From NCBI GenBank assembly GCA_016712225.1, contig JADJRL010000003.1, forward strand, positions 4,477,501 to 4,541,500: a stretch of 64,000 nt of DNA. Reading direction: 5' to 3'. The position numbers and the translations under genes were made by a program. Within the stretch, counting starts at the first letter, position 1; every line of letters starts with the position of its first letter. The DNA comes from Candidatus Defluviibacterium haderslevense (GTDB lineage: Bacteria > Bacteroidota > Bacteroidia > Chitinophagales > Saprospiraceae). This document shows, piece after piece, positions 27,483 to 36,797 of this stretch. Under the pieces are notes generated by a model, which searched no databases, had not been told where the DNA came from, and was given only the letters and a program-made list of their open reading frames with translations.

Positions 27483-30400
27483 TTAGAATTTTAATCTTAA
27501 TTCAGCACCAAAACTTCTTTGTGATGGAGTAGTAGTAGTTTCAATTCCTACTGCATCAGATGCTCCACCAACGCCACCAACTTCTGGATCTGCAAATGTG
27601 TTTTCCGCAGGTAGCCAGAATTTCAAATTCTTGCCGTAGATACTAATGGTAACATCAGAAACACCTACACGACCCAAAGACTTTTTAGGTAAGGTATAAG
27701 ATATTGCCATTTCTCTGAATTTCAAATAAGACGCATCTACAAGAAATGATGATGCAGGTGCACCTCTAAAATAAGAATAAGCATTTGTTTCAAGTTTATT
27801 TTCTTTACCTTCAGCATCTACACTATTTTCCAAAATAAATGCTTTACGATCTTTTAATAAAGTAGTACTTGCCGTTCCATTGAACTGAGAACTCACTTTT
27901 GAACCAGAATAGAATAATCCTCCGTCTCGCATGTCAAATAATGCATGAAGTGTGAATCCTTTTATGCTGAATTCAGTTCCAAAAGTAGCCAGGAAATTAG
28001 GTTGGTACGAACCCAAATAAGATAAGGTTGAGCTCTGAATTGGATTACCAGTTCCATCGACAACGATGCGTCCTAATGAATCATGTACATATCCAGTTCC
28101 TTTAAATGTTCCAAAAGCTTGTCCTTCTGCTGCAACTAAATTTAAAGAACCATGTCCGGCAAAGTGAACCAAACTTGTGAATATGTTTAATTCATCTTTA
28201 TCTGAATCGTTCTCTAAGATTGTCTTAACAGTATTTTTGTTTTTTGACCAAGTTCCAAATACTTTCCATTCAATTAAATTATTATGGATGGCTGTAATTC
28301 TAAGTCCTAATTCATGTCCTTTGTTCTCCATTCTTCCAATATTGGTTGGAGCAATACGATAACCTGAAGACCATGGGATATTCACATCCACAATTTGATT
28401 TTTTGAATCAATGTTATAGTATGTATATTCAATATTAATTCTGTCTTTTAACAAACCTAAATCAATTCCAATCTCAGAAGTTACAGATAACTCTGGTTTT
28501 AAATCAGGATTTCCAATTATAGTTGATTTTGAAGCTCCTGGATTGCCATTAAATGGAAATCTAACTTGATAGTCATCACCATAATCTAAAATCAATGGGT
28601 TTAAAACATAATTGCTATTTAATCTATATCTCGGAGCATCCTTACCTGCAGTACCAATACTAGCTCTTAATTTTAAAAAAGAAATTGGATTAACATCAAA
28701 GTTATCCAAATTAGTAGGAACAAAAGAAAGACCTCCACCTTGATAAAAGAAGTCACGTTTATTTTTAGGTAAAGTAGAAGACCAGTCATTTCTTGCAGAA
28801 TATTCAGCAAATAAGAAATTTTTAAATCCTAAAGAAGCGTTGGCATAAACACCAAATAATCTATATAAATAAGATTCATTTCTAGCTAATGGATTTTCAA
28901 CAGAATTGGACAAATCATAGAATTCTGGTATTACCAAACCTCCTACTGTTTGCCCCGCCACTTGACGAAATTGCTCTTGGATTGAATTAAATCCAATGGT
29001 AGGAGTAAATGTAAAATCATTATTTATCTTGGCATCATATCTAGCCTTTAAGTCAAAAACTAAATCGGTTCTACGATCGGTTAGTTCTTTGTACCCTCCT
29101 AAACTTGTACTGTTTCTTGGACTATTAAAATCACTTAAAACACCATCAGACCATGACAAAGTTCTCTCGTAAAAAAACTTTGGATTGTTCTCAGTAACAC
29201 CACTAATGCTAAAGTTTGTACTTGCTTGGCCACTTAATGTCAAATGCTCAATAGGCATATAATTTAAATTAATACTTGAAACGACATTATCGACATTATT
29301 ACGTACCACTTGCTTATCAAGGATATAATAAGGATTTACAGAATATTGTCCGTAAAATCCTTTAAAATCTTGATAAGGACTATTATAGTCTCTTAGTTCA
29401 TGAAAAGGAATATTTGGCGGTGTTTGTAATGCAAATGAATATGCAGGTGTTCCACTAGCATATCCAAATGGGTATCCACCTTCGGTAGCACCTCTTTGAT
29501 TAATTTTTGAATAATTGAATGAAAACGAAGTATTAAATTTCTTTGAAAAATTACTTCCTACATTCAATAAAATATTGTGCTTTTTAAAAGTAGTATGTGG
29601 AATTATACCTTTATTATCAAAATTGGTATAGGATACAAAGTAATTGTATTTATCATTTCCACCTCCAACTGAAATATTGTTTCTTCGAGTCGTTCCAATA
29701 TCAAAAAAATCACGAAGATTATTTTTAACTGCACTATAAGGTCTTGTTAATTGCTCATACTTACCATTATTCAATGGAATAAGATCTCCATGAGAATCAG
29801 CAGGTTGACCAGTCCAAGGTAATATTCTTCCATCTAACGGTGCTCCCCAAGCAAAGTTTTCACCCATGAAGATATCGATTCCTCCACCACATCCACCGCA
29901 AGACGCATATCCTGAACCAAATTTATCTTGTTGTTTCATTACTAAGTAGACACTTTCAGAACTTAAAGATGAGCTAAATGAAATTGTCGGCTTACTTTCA
30001 GCATTTGATCTTCCCTTTTTGGTAGTAATCAAAATCACACCTGACGCACCTCTTGATCCATATAATGTTGTAGCTGATGGACCTTTAAGAACCGTAACTG
30101 ATGCTACGTCATCAGGATTTAAGTCATTTCCTCGATTTCCAAAATCGACATAATTATCCCGATCTCCTAATTTACCAGTTCCTCCTCCTCCGGAGCTTGA
30201 ATTATTATTAATTGGTACCCCATCCACTACGATTAAGGCATTATTACCTTGAGTTAATGAAGTTTCTCCACGTAACACTATACGTGTTGAAGAACCTGTT
30301 TGACCAGATCCTTGATTAATTTTTACACCTGCAGTTTTACCTTGCAGTGCATTTAATACACTTTTGTTAGTTACGGTGTTTAATTCCTCATTATTAACCG

Positions 30401-30764
30401 TTTGGTCAGCATAAGGCACTGCACTCTTGTTTCTAGAAACACCTAAGGCAGAAATAACCGTTTCTTGCAATAAAACGCCTTCTTGTAATGAAACATCTAC
30501 CATATTGCTTGATCCTAAAACAATATCCTGGGATGTATAACCAGTATAACTAACAACTATCGTATTTACACCCTCCGGAACGGTCAAGGTATAATTACCA
30601 TTAAGGTCAGTTATGGTACCCACTGCTGTTCCCTTGGCTAGCACATTCGCCCCAATCACAGGATCACCAGATTTATCGGTGACATTACCTTTAATAAGCC
30701 GTTGGGCTTCTGTAGATAACATCACAGAAAAAAATGCTAAAAGCATCAGTAATACTTTCTTCAT
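27483..30764 (-). CDS. SusC/RagA-family TonB-linked outer-membrane transporter
   Basis: The 1093-residue protein has a signal peptide (MKKVLLMLLAFFSVMLSTEA), then a carboxypeptidase-like domain (GNVTDKSGDPVIGANVLAKG), and a plug with VVVDG-type IVVDGVPINN and TVLKGPSATTLYGSRGASG, the SusC signature near residue 225-245. A long C-terminal beta-barrel follows. It takes up a ligand across the outer membrane using TonB energy. Family members serve glycans, peptides and other nutrients; the substrate is unknown here. It heads the three-gene operon. Confidence 0.95.
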   Translation of the reverse strand: MKKVLLMLLAFFSVMLSTEAQRLIKGNVTDKSGDPVIGANVLAKGTAVGTITDLNGNYTLTVPEGVNTIVVSYTGYTSQDIVLGSSNMVDVSLQEGVLLQETVISALGVSRNKSAVPYADQTVNNEELNTVTNKSVLNALQGKTAGVKINQGSGQTGSSTRIVLRGETSLTQGNNALIVVDGVPINNNSSSGGGGTGKLGDRDNYVDFGNRGNDLNPDDVASVTVLKGPSATTLYGSRGASGVILITTKKGRSNAESKPTISFSSSLSSESVYLVMKQQDKFGSGYASCGGCGGGIDIFMGENFAWGAPLDGRILPWTGQPADSHGDLIPLNNGKYEQLTRPYSAVKNNLRDFFDIGTTRRNNISVGGGNDKYNYFVSYTNFDNKGIIPHTTFKKHNILLNVGSNFSKKFNTSFSFNYSKINQRGATEGGYPFGYASGTPAYSFALQTPPNIPFHELRDYNSPYQDFKGFYGQYSVNPYYILDKQVVRNNVDNVVSSINLNYMPIEHLTLSGQASTNFSISGVTENNPKFFYERTLSWSDGVLSDFNSPRNSTSLGGYKELTDRRTDLVFDLKARYDAKINNDFTFTPTIGFNSIQEQFRQVAGQTVGGLVIPEFYDLSNSVENPLARNESYLYRLFGVYANASLGFKNFLFAEYSARNDWSSTLPKNKRDFFYQGGGLSFVPTNLDNFDVNPISFLKLRASIGTAGKDAPRYRLNSNYVLNPLILDYGDDYQVRFPFNGNPGASKSTIIGNPDLKPELSVTSEIGIDLGLLKDRINIEYTYYNIDSKNQIVDVNIPWSSGYRIAPTNIGRMENKGHELGLRITAIHNNLIEWKVFGTWSKNKNTVKTILENDSDKDELNIFTSLVHFAGHGSLNLVAAEGQAFGTFKGTGYVHDSLGRIVVDGTGNPIQSSTLSYLGSYQPNFLATFGTEFSIKGFTLHALFDMRDGGLFYSGSKVSSQFNGTASTTLLKDRKAFILENSVDAEGKENKLETNAYSYFRGAPASSFLVDASYLKFREMAISYTLPKKSLGRVGVSDVTISIYGKNLKFWLPAENTFADPEVGGVGGASDAVGIETTTTPSQRSFGAELRLKF

Positions 30765-30806
30765 AATTTAATTTGTTTTAATTTTTTAAAAGTGGTTGAT
30801 AACTCA

Positions 30807-30814
30807 CAAATATA
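30807..30814 (-). promoter_or_regulatory. candidate -7 promoter element for the SusCD operon
   Basis: The minus strand reads TATATTTG, matching TAnnTTTG, 42 bases upstream of the susC ATG. A matching upstream TTTG box was not found at 19-21 bases, so this is a partial match. No sigma/anti-sigma pair or two-component regulator gene is adjacent. Confidence 0.5.
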
Positions 30815-31048
30815 AAAGGATATCTAATTTAATTCCTAATTTCTTAACAAAAAATTAATAAGTTCATAACAACTTATTTTATATTAGTTTTTTATTTAAT
30901 GTATAAATCAATTTATTTAAATCCTTTACACGTATTTTTTAACATAATTTATACTGAAATTGTCTGTATTTCAAAATAAGATAAGCTCATCTTAATAATG
31001 ACATTTTATTAAATTCACTCTTAAAAGCCTAGTTAATATTATAATTTT

Positions 31049-33697
31049 TTAATTCTTGCGGAAACCCAATCGTGGCCTATCGAACATTTTTCTTCTGTCA
31101 TTCTCAGGTATCAAGTCCTTAAGATCATCCAAAATAATACTATTTTTGTCTACACCTTCCCATTCTGTGGCTGATAGTTGGGATAAACGTATGTTTTGGT
31201 TACGCACGATTTCTTGGACCATAGTTCGAATGGTACGTGCGTTTCCAAAAAACTTATCTTTAGTATTAAACATGTATTCCAGGTAATTCAACAAATGGCC
31301 CCGGGCTTCATCGTGAAGTATAAATTGTTGATCATGAAACATTTTGATAGCAATTTCCATGAGTTCCTGTGCATTATAATCCTCAAATTTGAGAATTCTG
31401 TCGAATCTGCTATTCAAACCTGGATTTGATTTAAGAAAAACCTCCATCGGTTCAGTGTATCCGGCTACAAAAACAAAGAATTGACCACGCTGATCCTCCA
31501 TACGCTTTAAAAGAGTTTGTATAACCTCTCCCCCATAATCCCCTTGCCCAGATAATTGTTGGGTTAATGAATAGGCTTCGTCAATAAAAAGGACACCCCC
31601 AATAGCTTCTTCAATTTTTTCTGCAGTCTTTATAGCCGATTGCCCTATAAAGCCCGCAACCAATCCTTGTCGATCTGTCTCAACCATATGGCCGCGTTCT
31701 AAAATTCCCAGAGCTTTAAAAATACGGGCTATAATACGTGCTACAGTACTTTTTCCAGTCCCGGGATTCCCTAAGAATACGGTATGTAAATAATATTGAT
31801 TCAAAACTTGTTTTCCTGCCCTTTGAGCATATTGAACTACCTGAACTAAATCGTGAATTTCTTTCTTGACCTGTGGAATACCAATGAGTTCGTTTAACTC
31901 CAACAAGGTCTCTTCCAATAATTTCTGGTCCACCGGAATCTTTGGCCTGTTTTTCATTGGTTCTATCTGAATAGTCTGAACATCACCAAGACTCACTTCA
32001 CTCAATCCCTCGGCTCCAAGTTCGTCAGCATGCCCGGAAGAAATGACCCTTATACCCAAATTGATTTTGGCTTTATCGACAATGTCAAACACGAATCTGG
32101 CATTACCGAAGGTGTTGTCTCTGCTTCTATAGGCATTGAGTATCAAATGATGCAAAGCTTGTTTGGCTTCTTCATGGAAAATTAAGCCCTTATCCTTAGC
32201 TGCAAATTCAGCGATCTCATACAATTCTTGTGGAAGGTAATCAGGAAACTCATAATAAAGTTTGATTCTGCTCTTAAGTCCAGGATTTGAATCAAGGAAA
32301 TATTTCATCTCTTTTGGATATCCAGCCATTATTACAGCTAAATCCCCGGGGCCATTAGACATTTCCTTTACTAAGATCTCAATGACCTCTCTACCAAAAT
32401 CTTTGCTATCATCATTTGTTCTTGCCAAGGCATAGGCTTCGTCAATAAATAATACCCCACCTCTCGCCTTTTCGATTGCATCTTTAACCTTGGGTGCTGT
32501 CTGGCCTATATATTCTCCTACTAATTCTGCACGATCTGCTTCATATACATGTCCTTTAGACAAAACACCCATTTTTTTATACAATAAGCCCATCATTTTA
32601 GCCACTGTTGTTTTGCCGGTACCCGGATTACCAAAAAAAACAGAATGCAAAATGATTTGATCTTTTTCTACAATTCCCCTATCTTTTCTTAATTTCAAAA
32701 ATTGAATGTATTGTGCGTGTTCCTGCACTTTTTTCTTTACTTCATCAAGGCCAATTAAAGCATCCAGATGAACAAGAACTTCTTCAAAAGTCTGCTTGTT
32801 TTCGTAAAGACTTGGCAGAACTACAGGATCTGAAAGATGCGGTAAGGTGATACTCGAGACTCCTTCTTCAAATTCATCAGACACATCAAAGGACATCATG
32901 CCTAATAACTCTTCCATAAATACAATCTCCACGGTATAAAGTCCGTCCCACCATGACCCCTTTACGTTGGACCCCCATCCAGCTGTAATTTGAATCGTGG
33001 TATCATCCTTTTTAACTGGAACTAGTCTGACCAATTGACCTTTTAGTTCCCGAGCTTCATTATGAAATTTGATAAATACTTCACACTGCCAATTGGATTG
33101 CTTGCATTTATTATTTAAAACTAATTCTGCATATATATATCGGGTTTCTTCACCATTGAATCCATTTAGATATTTTCTTTCAGATTCAGGTACATCATCA
33201 AAAGGACCTTCATATAACTTTAAACTTTGTAATTCCACATAAGGATTTTCTTCAAAATCCAACCCAACACCAGGATCTTCTACATAAAAATACTTCGTAC
33301 CTAATTTTTCTCCATCCATCCAGGCTTCCCAAAAATAGGCGCCTTTTTTCCAAAAGGAGCCTTCTTTCTTGTTCCCCCAACCTTCTCTAATAAAGACCAA
33401 TTGATCGTATTTGGAAATCTTTCTTTTAAAGTTAAGACTACAAACTTCCTTTTTAGCCTTAATTAGACTAAAGCATTTCAATTCTATGTCAGCCTCCCAA
33501 AAGTCTAAATCAAACCACTTATTGTAAAACGATAATTCAGTATATATATAAGTTGTACTGAACCGATCAAAAACTTGTCGGTATTTTTTTTTATTGTCAG
33601 CCAACCACTCTGTTGAAGCATAAACCTTCAACTCTTTAAACTTATATTTTTTTGGTTCGACAATTTTTAATTCGTCTTCCTTAGGTTTTTCTTCCAT
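31049..33697 (-). CDS. double AAA ATPase of the CbxX/CfqX (SpoVK) family with duplicated N-terminal domain
   Basis: The 882-residue protein has two CbxX-type AAA modules. The first has Walker A GNPGTGKT at 356-363 and Walker B GVLFIDEAYAL at about 414-424. The second has Walker A GNPGTGKS at 643-650 and Walker B GVLFIDEAYSL near 701-711. Ahead of them lie two copies of an approximately 120-residue domain (about 19-141 and 155-274), each with YIY-x-EL and a GWG-x4-GS-x-W motif; I do not recognise this domain. CbxX-family AAA proteins remodel partner proteins (e.g. Rubisco activase CbbX), but no such partner is encoded nearby. It lies 69 bases after a START-like gene on the same strand. Confidence 0.88.
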   Translation of the reverse strand: MEEKPKEDELKIVEPKKYKFKELKVYASTEWLADNKKKYRQVFDRFSTTYIYTELSFYNKWFDLDFWEADIELKCFSLIKAKKEVCSLNFKRKISKYDQLVFIREGWGNKKEGSFWKKGAYFWEAWMDGEKLGTKYFYVEDPGVGLDFEENPYVELQSLKLYEGPFDDVPESERKYLNGFNGEETRYIYAELVLNNKCKQSNWQCEVFIKFHNEARELKGQLVRLVPVKKDDTTIQITAGWGSNVKGSWWDGLYTVEIVFMEELLGMMSFDVSDEFEEGVSSITLPHLSDPVVLPSLYENKQTFEEVLVHLDALIGLDEVKKKVQEHAQYIQFLKLRKDRGIVEKDQIILHSVFFGNPGTGKTTVAKMMGLLYKKMGVLSKGHVYEADRAELVGEYIGQTAPKVKDAIEKARGGVLFIDEAYALARTNDDSKDFGREVIEILVKEMSNGPGDLAVIMAGYPKEMKYFLDSNPGLKSRIKLYYEFPDYLPQELYEIAEFAAKDKGLIFHEEAKQALHHLILNAYRSRDNTFGNARFVFDIVDKAKINLGIRVISSGHADELGAEGLSEVSLGDVQTIQIEPMKNRPKIPVDQKLLEETLLELNELIGIPQVKKEIHDLVQVVQYAQRAGKQVLNQYYLHTVFLGNPGTGKSTVARIIARIFKALGILERGHMVETDRQGLVAGFIGQSAIKTAEKIEEAIGGVLFIDEAYSLTQQLSGQGDYGGEVIQTLLKRMEDQRGQFFVFVAGYTEPMEVFLKSNPGLNSRFDRILKFEDYNAQELMEIAIKMFHDQQFILHDEARGHLLNYLEYMFNTKDKFFGNARTIRTMVQEIVRNQNIRLSQLSATEWEGVDKNSIILDDLKDLIPENDRRKMFDRPRLGFRKN

Positions 33698-33766
33698 GTT
33701 GAATCAAGGATAACATAAATGACACGGTCTAAAGTTTCCAAAATGGTGTTTTTAACATCAAAATTA

Positions 33767-34141
33767 CTAACCACCACAATATGCCTTGAATTTCTTGATA
33801 TAGGCTTCCCAAACATCAATTTGACCCTGAACTTCATCATCATCAGCAAAATCAGTCACCTCAAGGATAGTCTCATTCGTAATATCGGTCTTATAAATTC
33901 TAAATTGAAGAAATTCTTCTGGTCTTTCTTCCCATTGAAATTTAATAAGTTCATCTTCAATATCTACAATTAATGTAGCCTCTTCGGAGTCACCTTCCCA
34001 ACTAAAGGTATAATGATCACCTACATTGTCTACCTTATCGCAAAACCAACGAACCAATCCGGTAGGCTGAGTAATGAAAAGGTAAATGATCGAAGGCGAT
34101 GCCTTGAACATAAATTCTGTCTGAAACTGTACTCTAGGCAT
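33767..34141 (-). CDS. START-like domain protein (AHSA1-related)
   Basis: This 124-residue protein resembles the small START/AHSA1-like proteins widespread in Bacteroidota: FQTEFMFKASPSIIYLFITQ at the start, LVRWFCDKVDNVG, FSWEGDSEEATL, FQWEERPEEF, and a C-terminal helix QIDVWEAYIKKFKAYCG. Such folds bind hydrophobic ligands or assist Hsp90-type ATPases, but no function is proven for this subgroup. It is the first gene of a two-gene unit with the AAA ATPase. The gene is divergent from rpoD. Confidence 0.85.
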   Translation of the reverse strand: MPRVQFQTEFMFKASPSIIYLFITQPTGLVRWFCDKVDNVGDHYTFSWEGDSEEATLIVDIEDELIKFQWEERPEEFLQFRIYKTDITNETILEVTDFADDDEVQGQIDVWEAYIKKFKAYCGG

Positions 34142-34364
34142 TCTGGATTTTTATAGTTATTTAATTAAATCATTGATAATTTGGGCAATATTAAATTGTT
34201 TCTATATTTTTTTTCACTTTTATGAACTTTATTTATAAAGTTTTCATTAATCAGTTGGGCTAAAATATAAATCTTTGGCATGGAATTCGATTTCCTTATG
34301 CTGATAATTACTTTATTTTATAGTCAAAGTACTGAATTTCAATTATTTACAATTAAAAGTAGAC

Positions 34365-35234
34365 ATGCGGCAGTTAAAAATAACCAAATCCATCACAAAT
34401 CGAGAGAGCCAATCCCTTGAGAAATATTTGCAAGAAATCGGCAAAGTAGATTTGTTAACTCCTGAAGAGGAAGTTGAGTTAGCAAAAAAAATTAAACAAG
34501 GCGATCAAATTTCCTTGGAAAAATTAACTAAAGCTAACTTAAGATTTGTGGTTTCAGTTGCCAAACAATACCAAAACCAAGGTTTATCTTTATCTGATCT
34601 TATCAACGAAGGTAATTTAGGTCTTATTAAGGCAGCCCAAAGGTTTGATGAAACCAGAGGATTCAAGTTTATTTCCTATGCAGTGTGGTGGATCCGCCAA
34701 TCCATATTACAAGCCTTAGCTGAACAATCCAGGATAGTAAGGCTACCTTTAAATAAAGTAGGTTCATTAAATAAAATTAATAGGGCATTCTCAGAACTCG
34801 AACAAGAATATGAACGTGAACCTTCTGCTGAAGAATTGGCAACTTTACTTGAAATACCAACTGAAGAAGTAGAAACTACTCTAGGTGTAGCTGCTAGACA
34901 CGTGTCAATGGATGCCCCATTCGTTGAAGGTGAGGATAATTCATTGTTAGATGTATTAGAAAACAGTAGTACACCAGCCACTGATTCCATATTGGAATAT
35001 AAGGACTCTTTGCGAAGAGAGATAGAACGTGCTTTAGGAACACTTACCGACCGTCAAGCTGATGTAATAAAGCTTTATTTTGGAATTGGTGTTGAACATC
35101 CAGAATCACTTGAAGATATTGGTGATAAATTTGGCTTAACCCGTGAAAGAGTTCGACAAATTAAAGATAAAGCCATCAATAAACTACGATCAACTACCCG
35201 AAGTAAACTATTAAAGCAATACCTGGGTTTCTAG
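34365..35234 (+). CDS. rpoD: primary RNA polymerase sigma factor RpoD/SigA
   Basis: The 289-residue sigma70 has region 1.2 (SLEKYLQEIGKVDLLTPEEE), region 2 with LRFVVSVAKQYQNQGLSLSD, LINEGNLGLIKAAQRFD and FKFISYAVWWIRQSI, region 3, and region 4 ending LEDIGDKFGLTRERVRQIKD. The short N-terminus without region 1.1 is normal for Bacteroidota primary sigma factors, which recognise the TAnnTTTG promoters seen in this window. All DNA-binding segments look intact. Confidence 0.95.
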   Translation: MRQLKITKSITNRESQSLEKYLQEIGKVDLLTPEEEVELAKKIKQGDQISLEKLTKANLRFVVSVAKQYQNQGLSLSDLINEGNLGLIKAAQRFDETRGFKFISYAVWWIRQSILQALAEQSRIVRLPLNKVGSLNKINRAFSELEQEYEREPSAEELATLLEIPTEEVETTLGVAARHVSMDAPFVEGEDNSLLDVLENSSTPATDSILEYKDSLRREIERALGTLTDRQADVIKLYFGIGVEHPESLEDIGDKFGLTRERVRQIKDKAINKLRSTTRSKLLKQYLGF

Positions 35235-35281
35235 AATCTGACTTTGTGCCAATTTTTTTATATATAAAAAATACAAATCTG

Positions 35282-35312
35282 TTGTATGATGCCTTCTTTT
35301 TTGTCAACTTTG
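35282..35312 (+). promoter_or_regulatory. candidate promoter for the GAPDH gene
   Basis: A TTG at 35282-35284 and CAACTTTG at 35305-35312 are 20 bases apart. The second element is one base off TAnnTTTG. The GAPDH ATG is 15 bases further on. Confidence 0.45.
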
Positions 35313-35327
35313 CACAAAATTTAAAGC

Positions 35328-36797
35328 ATGAGCACAAACAATCAATTTGAACAAATAGAAGCAGCTTTACGTAATTGGAGAGAAAAGGAAAAAACAGCTC
35401 TTAAATTAAGTAAATTAGTTGGCGAATTAAGATTCGATCGATCTATAGAAATCGTGTTTTTTAGACACGACTTATATGATGAAAGGCCAAGTGATATCAT
35501 CAACAAACATTTATTTTCAAAACATTATATAGACAAGCCCCTATCTATTGAACTGACACTTCAGATTGTTGAAGCTATAGTCGAATTAAAAGAGCTGGAG
35601 CCGTCAAGAATTGATGTCGGCAAATTAGCTTCAGAATGGGAAACAAGCAATAAAGAATTTGATTCCATTGATTCTTTTCTTCGTGATAAACTAAAAAAAG
35701 GATTTAATTCCAACATCAAACGCGATAGTCACAGGGATGTTGTACTTTATGGTTTTGGAAGAATTGGACGATTGGTAGCCCGTCGCCTGATATCAAGTAC
35801 AGGTAGTGGCGAACAATTAAGATTAAGAGCCATAGTCATTCGACCTAGTATGAAAGACAGGTCAGAAGAAATATTTAAAAGGATGGCTCTTCTGGAAACA
35901 GATTCCATACATGGCGATTTTCCTGGAACTATTGATGTAGATGTAGAACATTCTCAAGTTGAAATCAATGGAAATAGAATTCAAATGATTTTTGCAAATG
36001 ATCCAAGTGATATCAATTATGAATCATTTGGTATTGCAAATGCACTACTCATTGATAATACCGGAATGTGGGACACTAAAGAAAAACTTAGTGCACACTT
36101 ACGTCCTGGAATATCACAAGTTATACTTACAGCACCCGGAAAGGATATTCCAAATATTGTAGTAGGCGTCAATCATGATATAATAAATTTAGAACAAGAA
36201 AATGTTTTTTGTGCTGCTTCTTGTACGACTAATGCTATTGTTCCAATCATCCAAGTACTTGATCAAAGATTTTTAATCGAAAAAGGACATTTGGAAACCG
36301 TTCATGCCTATACAAGCGATCAGAATCTCCTGGACAATTTTCATAAAAAACCAAGACGTGGCCGGGGAGCACCAATCAATATGGTTATAACAAGTACAGG
36401 CGCAGCGAGTGCAGTAGCAAAGGTGTTACCTCATCTAAAAGGAAAATTAACCGGAAATGCTGTTAGAGTTCCCGTTCCAAATGTTTCTCTTGCTATTTTA
36501 AATCTTAGTTTTGCTAATCCAACCACTTTAGAAGACATCTTAGGTGAACTAAGAAAAGCCACCCTTCATGGCAATTTAGTTGAACAATTACAATACTCTA
36601 CTTCAAACGAATATGTTTCCAGCAATGCAGTAGGATCAACAGTTGCCTCAGTTATTGATGCTCCAAGTACGATACTTTCAAACGATGGAAAAACAGCAAC
36701 TATTTATGCTTGGTACGATAATGAATTTGGTTATACATGTCAGGTAGTCCGGTTAGCTAAATATGTTGCTCAGGTCAGAAGATTTACTTATTATTAA
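35328..36797 (+). CDS. gap: glyceraldehyde-3-phosphate dehydrogenase, long form
   Basis: The 489-residue protein is a GAPDH with an N-terminal extension of about 135 residues before the NAD-binding motif YGFGRIGRLVARRL (141-154). The catalytic Cys299 is in AASCTTNAIVP, and WYDNEFGY near 460 is the usual C-terminal motif. Long GAPDH forms of this size are common in Bacteroidota. The extension (EQIEAALRNWREKEKTALKL and following) has no recognised role. It catalyses the NAD(P)-linked oxidation of glyceraldehyde-3-phosphate, or the reverse. Its stop overlaps the next start by one base (TAATG). Confidence 0.94.
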   Translation: MSTNNQFEQIEAALRNWREKEKTALKLSKLVGELRFDRSIEIVFFRHDLYDERPSDIINKHLFSKHYIDKPLSIELTLQIVEAIVELKELEPSRIDVGKLASEWETSNKEFDSIDSFLRDKLKKGFNSNIKRDSHRDVVLYGFGRIGRLVARRLISSTGSGEQLRLRAIVIRPSMKDRSEEIFKRMALLETDSIHGDFPGTIDVDVEHSQVEINGNRIQMIFANDPSDINYESFGIANALLIDNTGMWDTKEKLSAHLRPGISQVILTAPGKDIPNIVVGVNHDIINLEQENVFCAASCTTNAIVPIIQVLDQRFLIEKGHLETVHAYTSDQNLLDNFHKKPRRGRGAPINMVITSTGAASAVAKVLPHLKGKLTGNAVRVPVPNVSLAILNLSFANPTTLEDILGELRKATLHGNLVEQLQYSTSNEYVSSNAVGSTVASVIDAPSTILSNDGKTATIYAWYDNEFGYTCQVVRLAKYVAQVRRFTYY

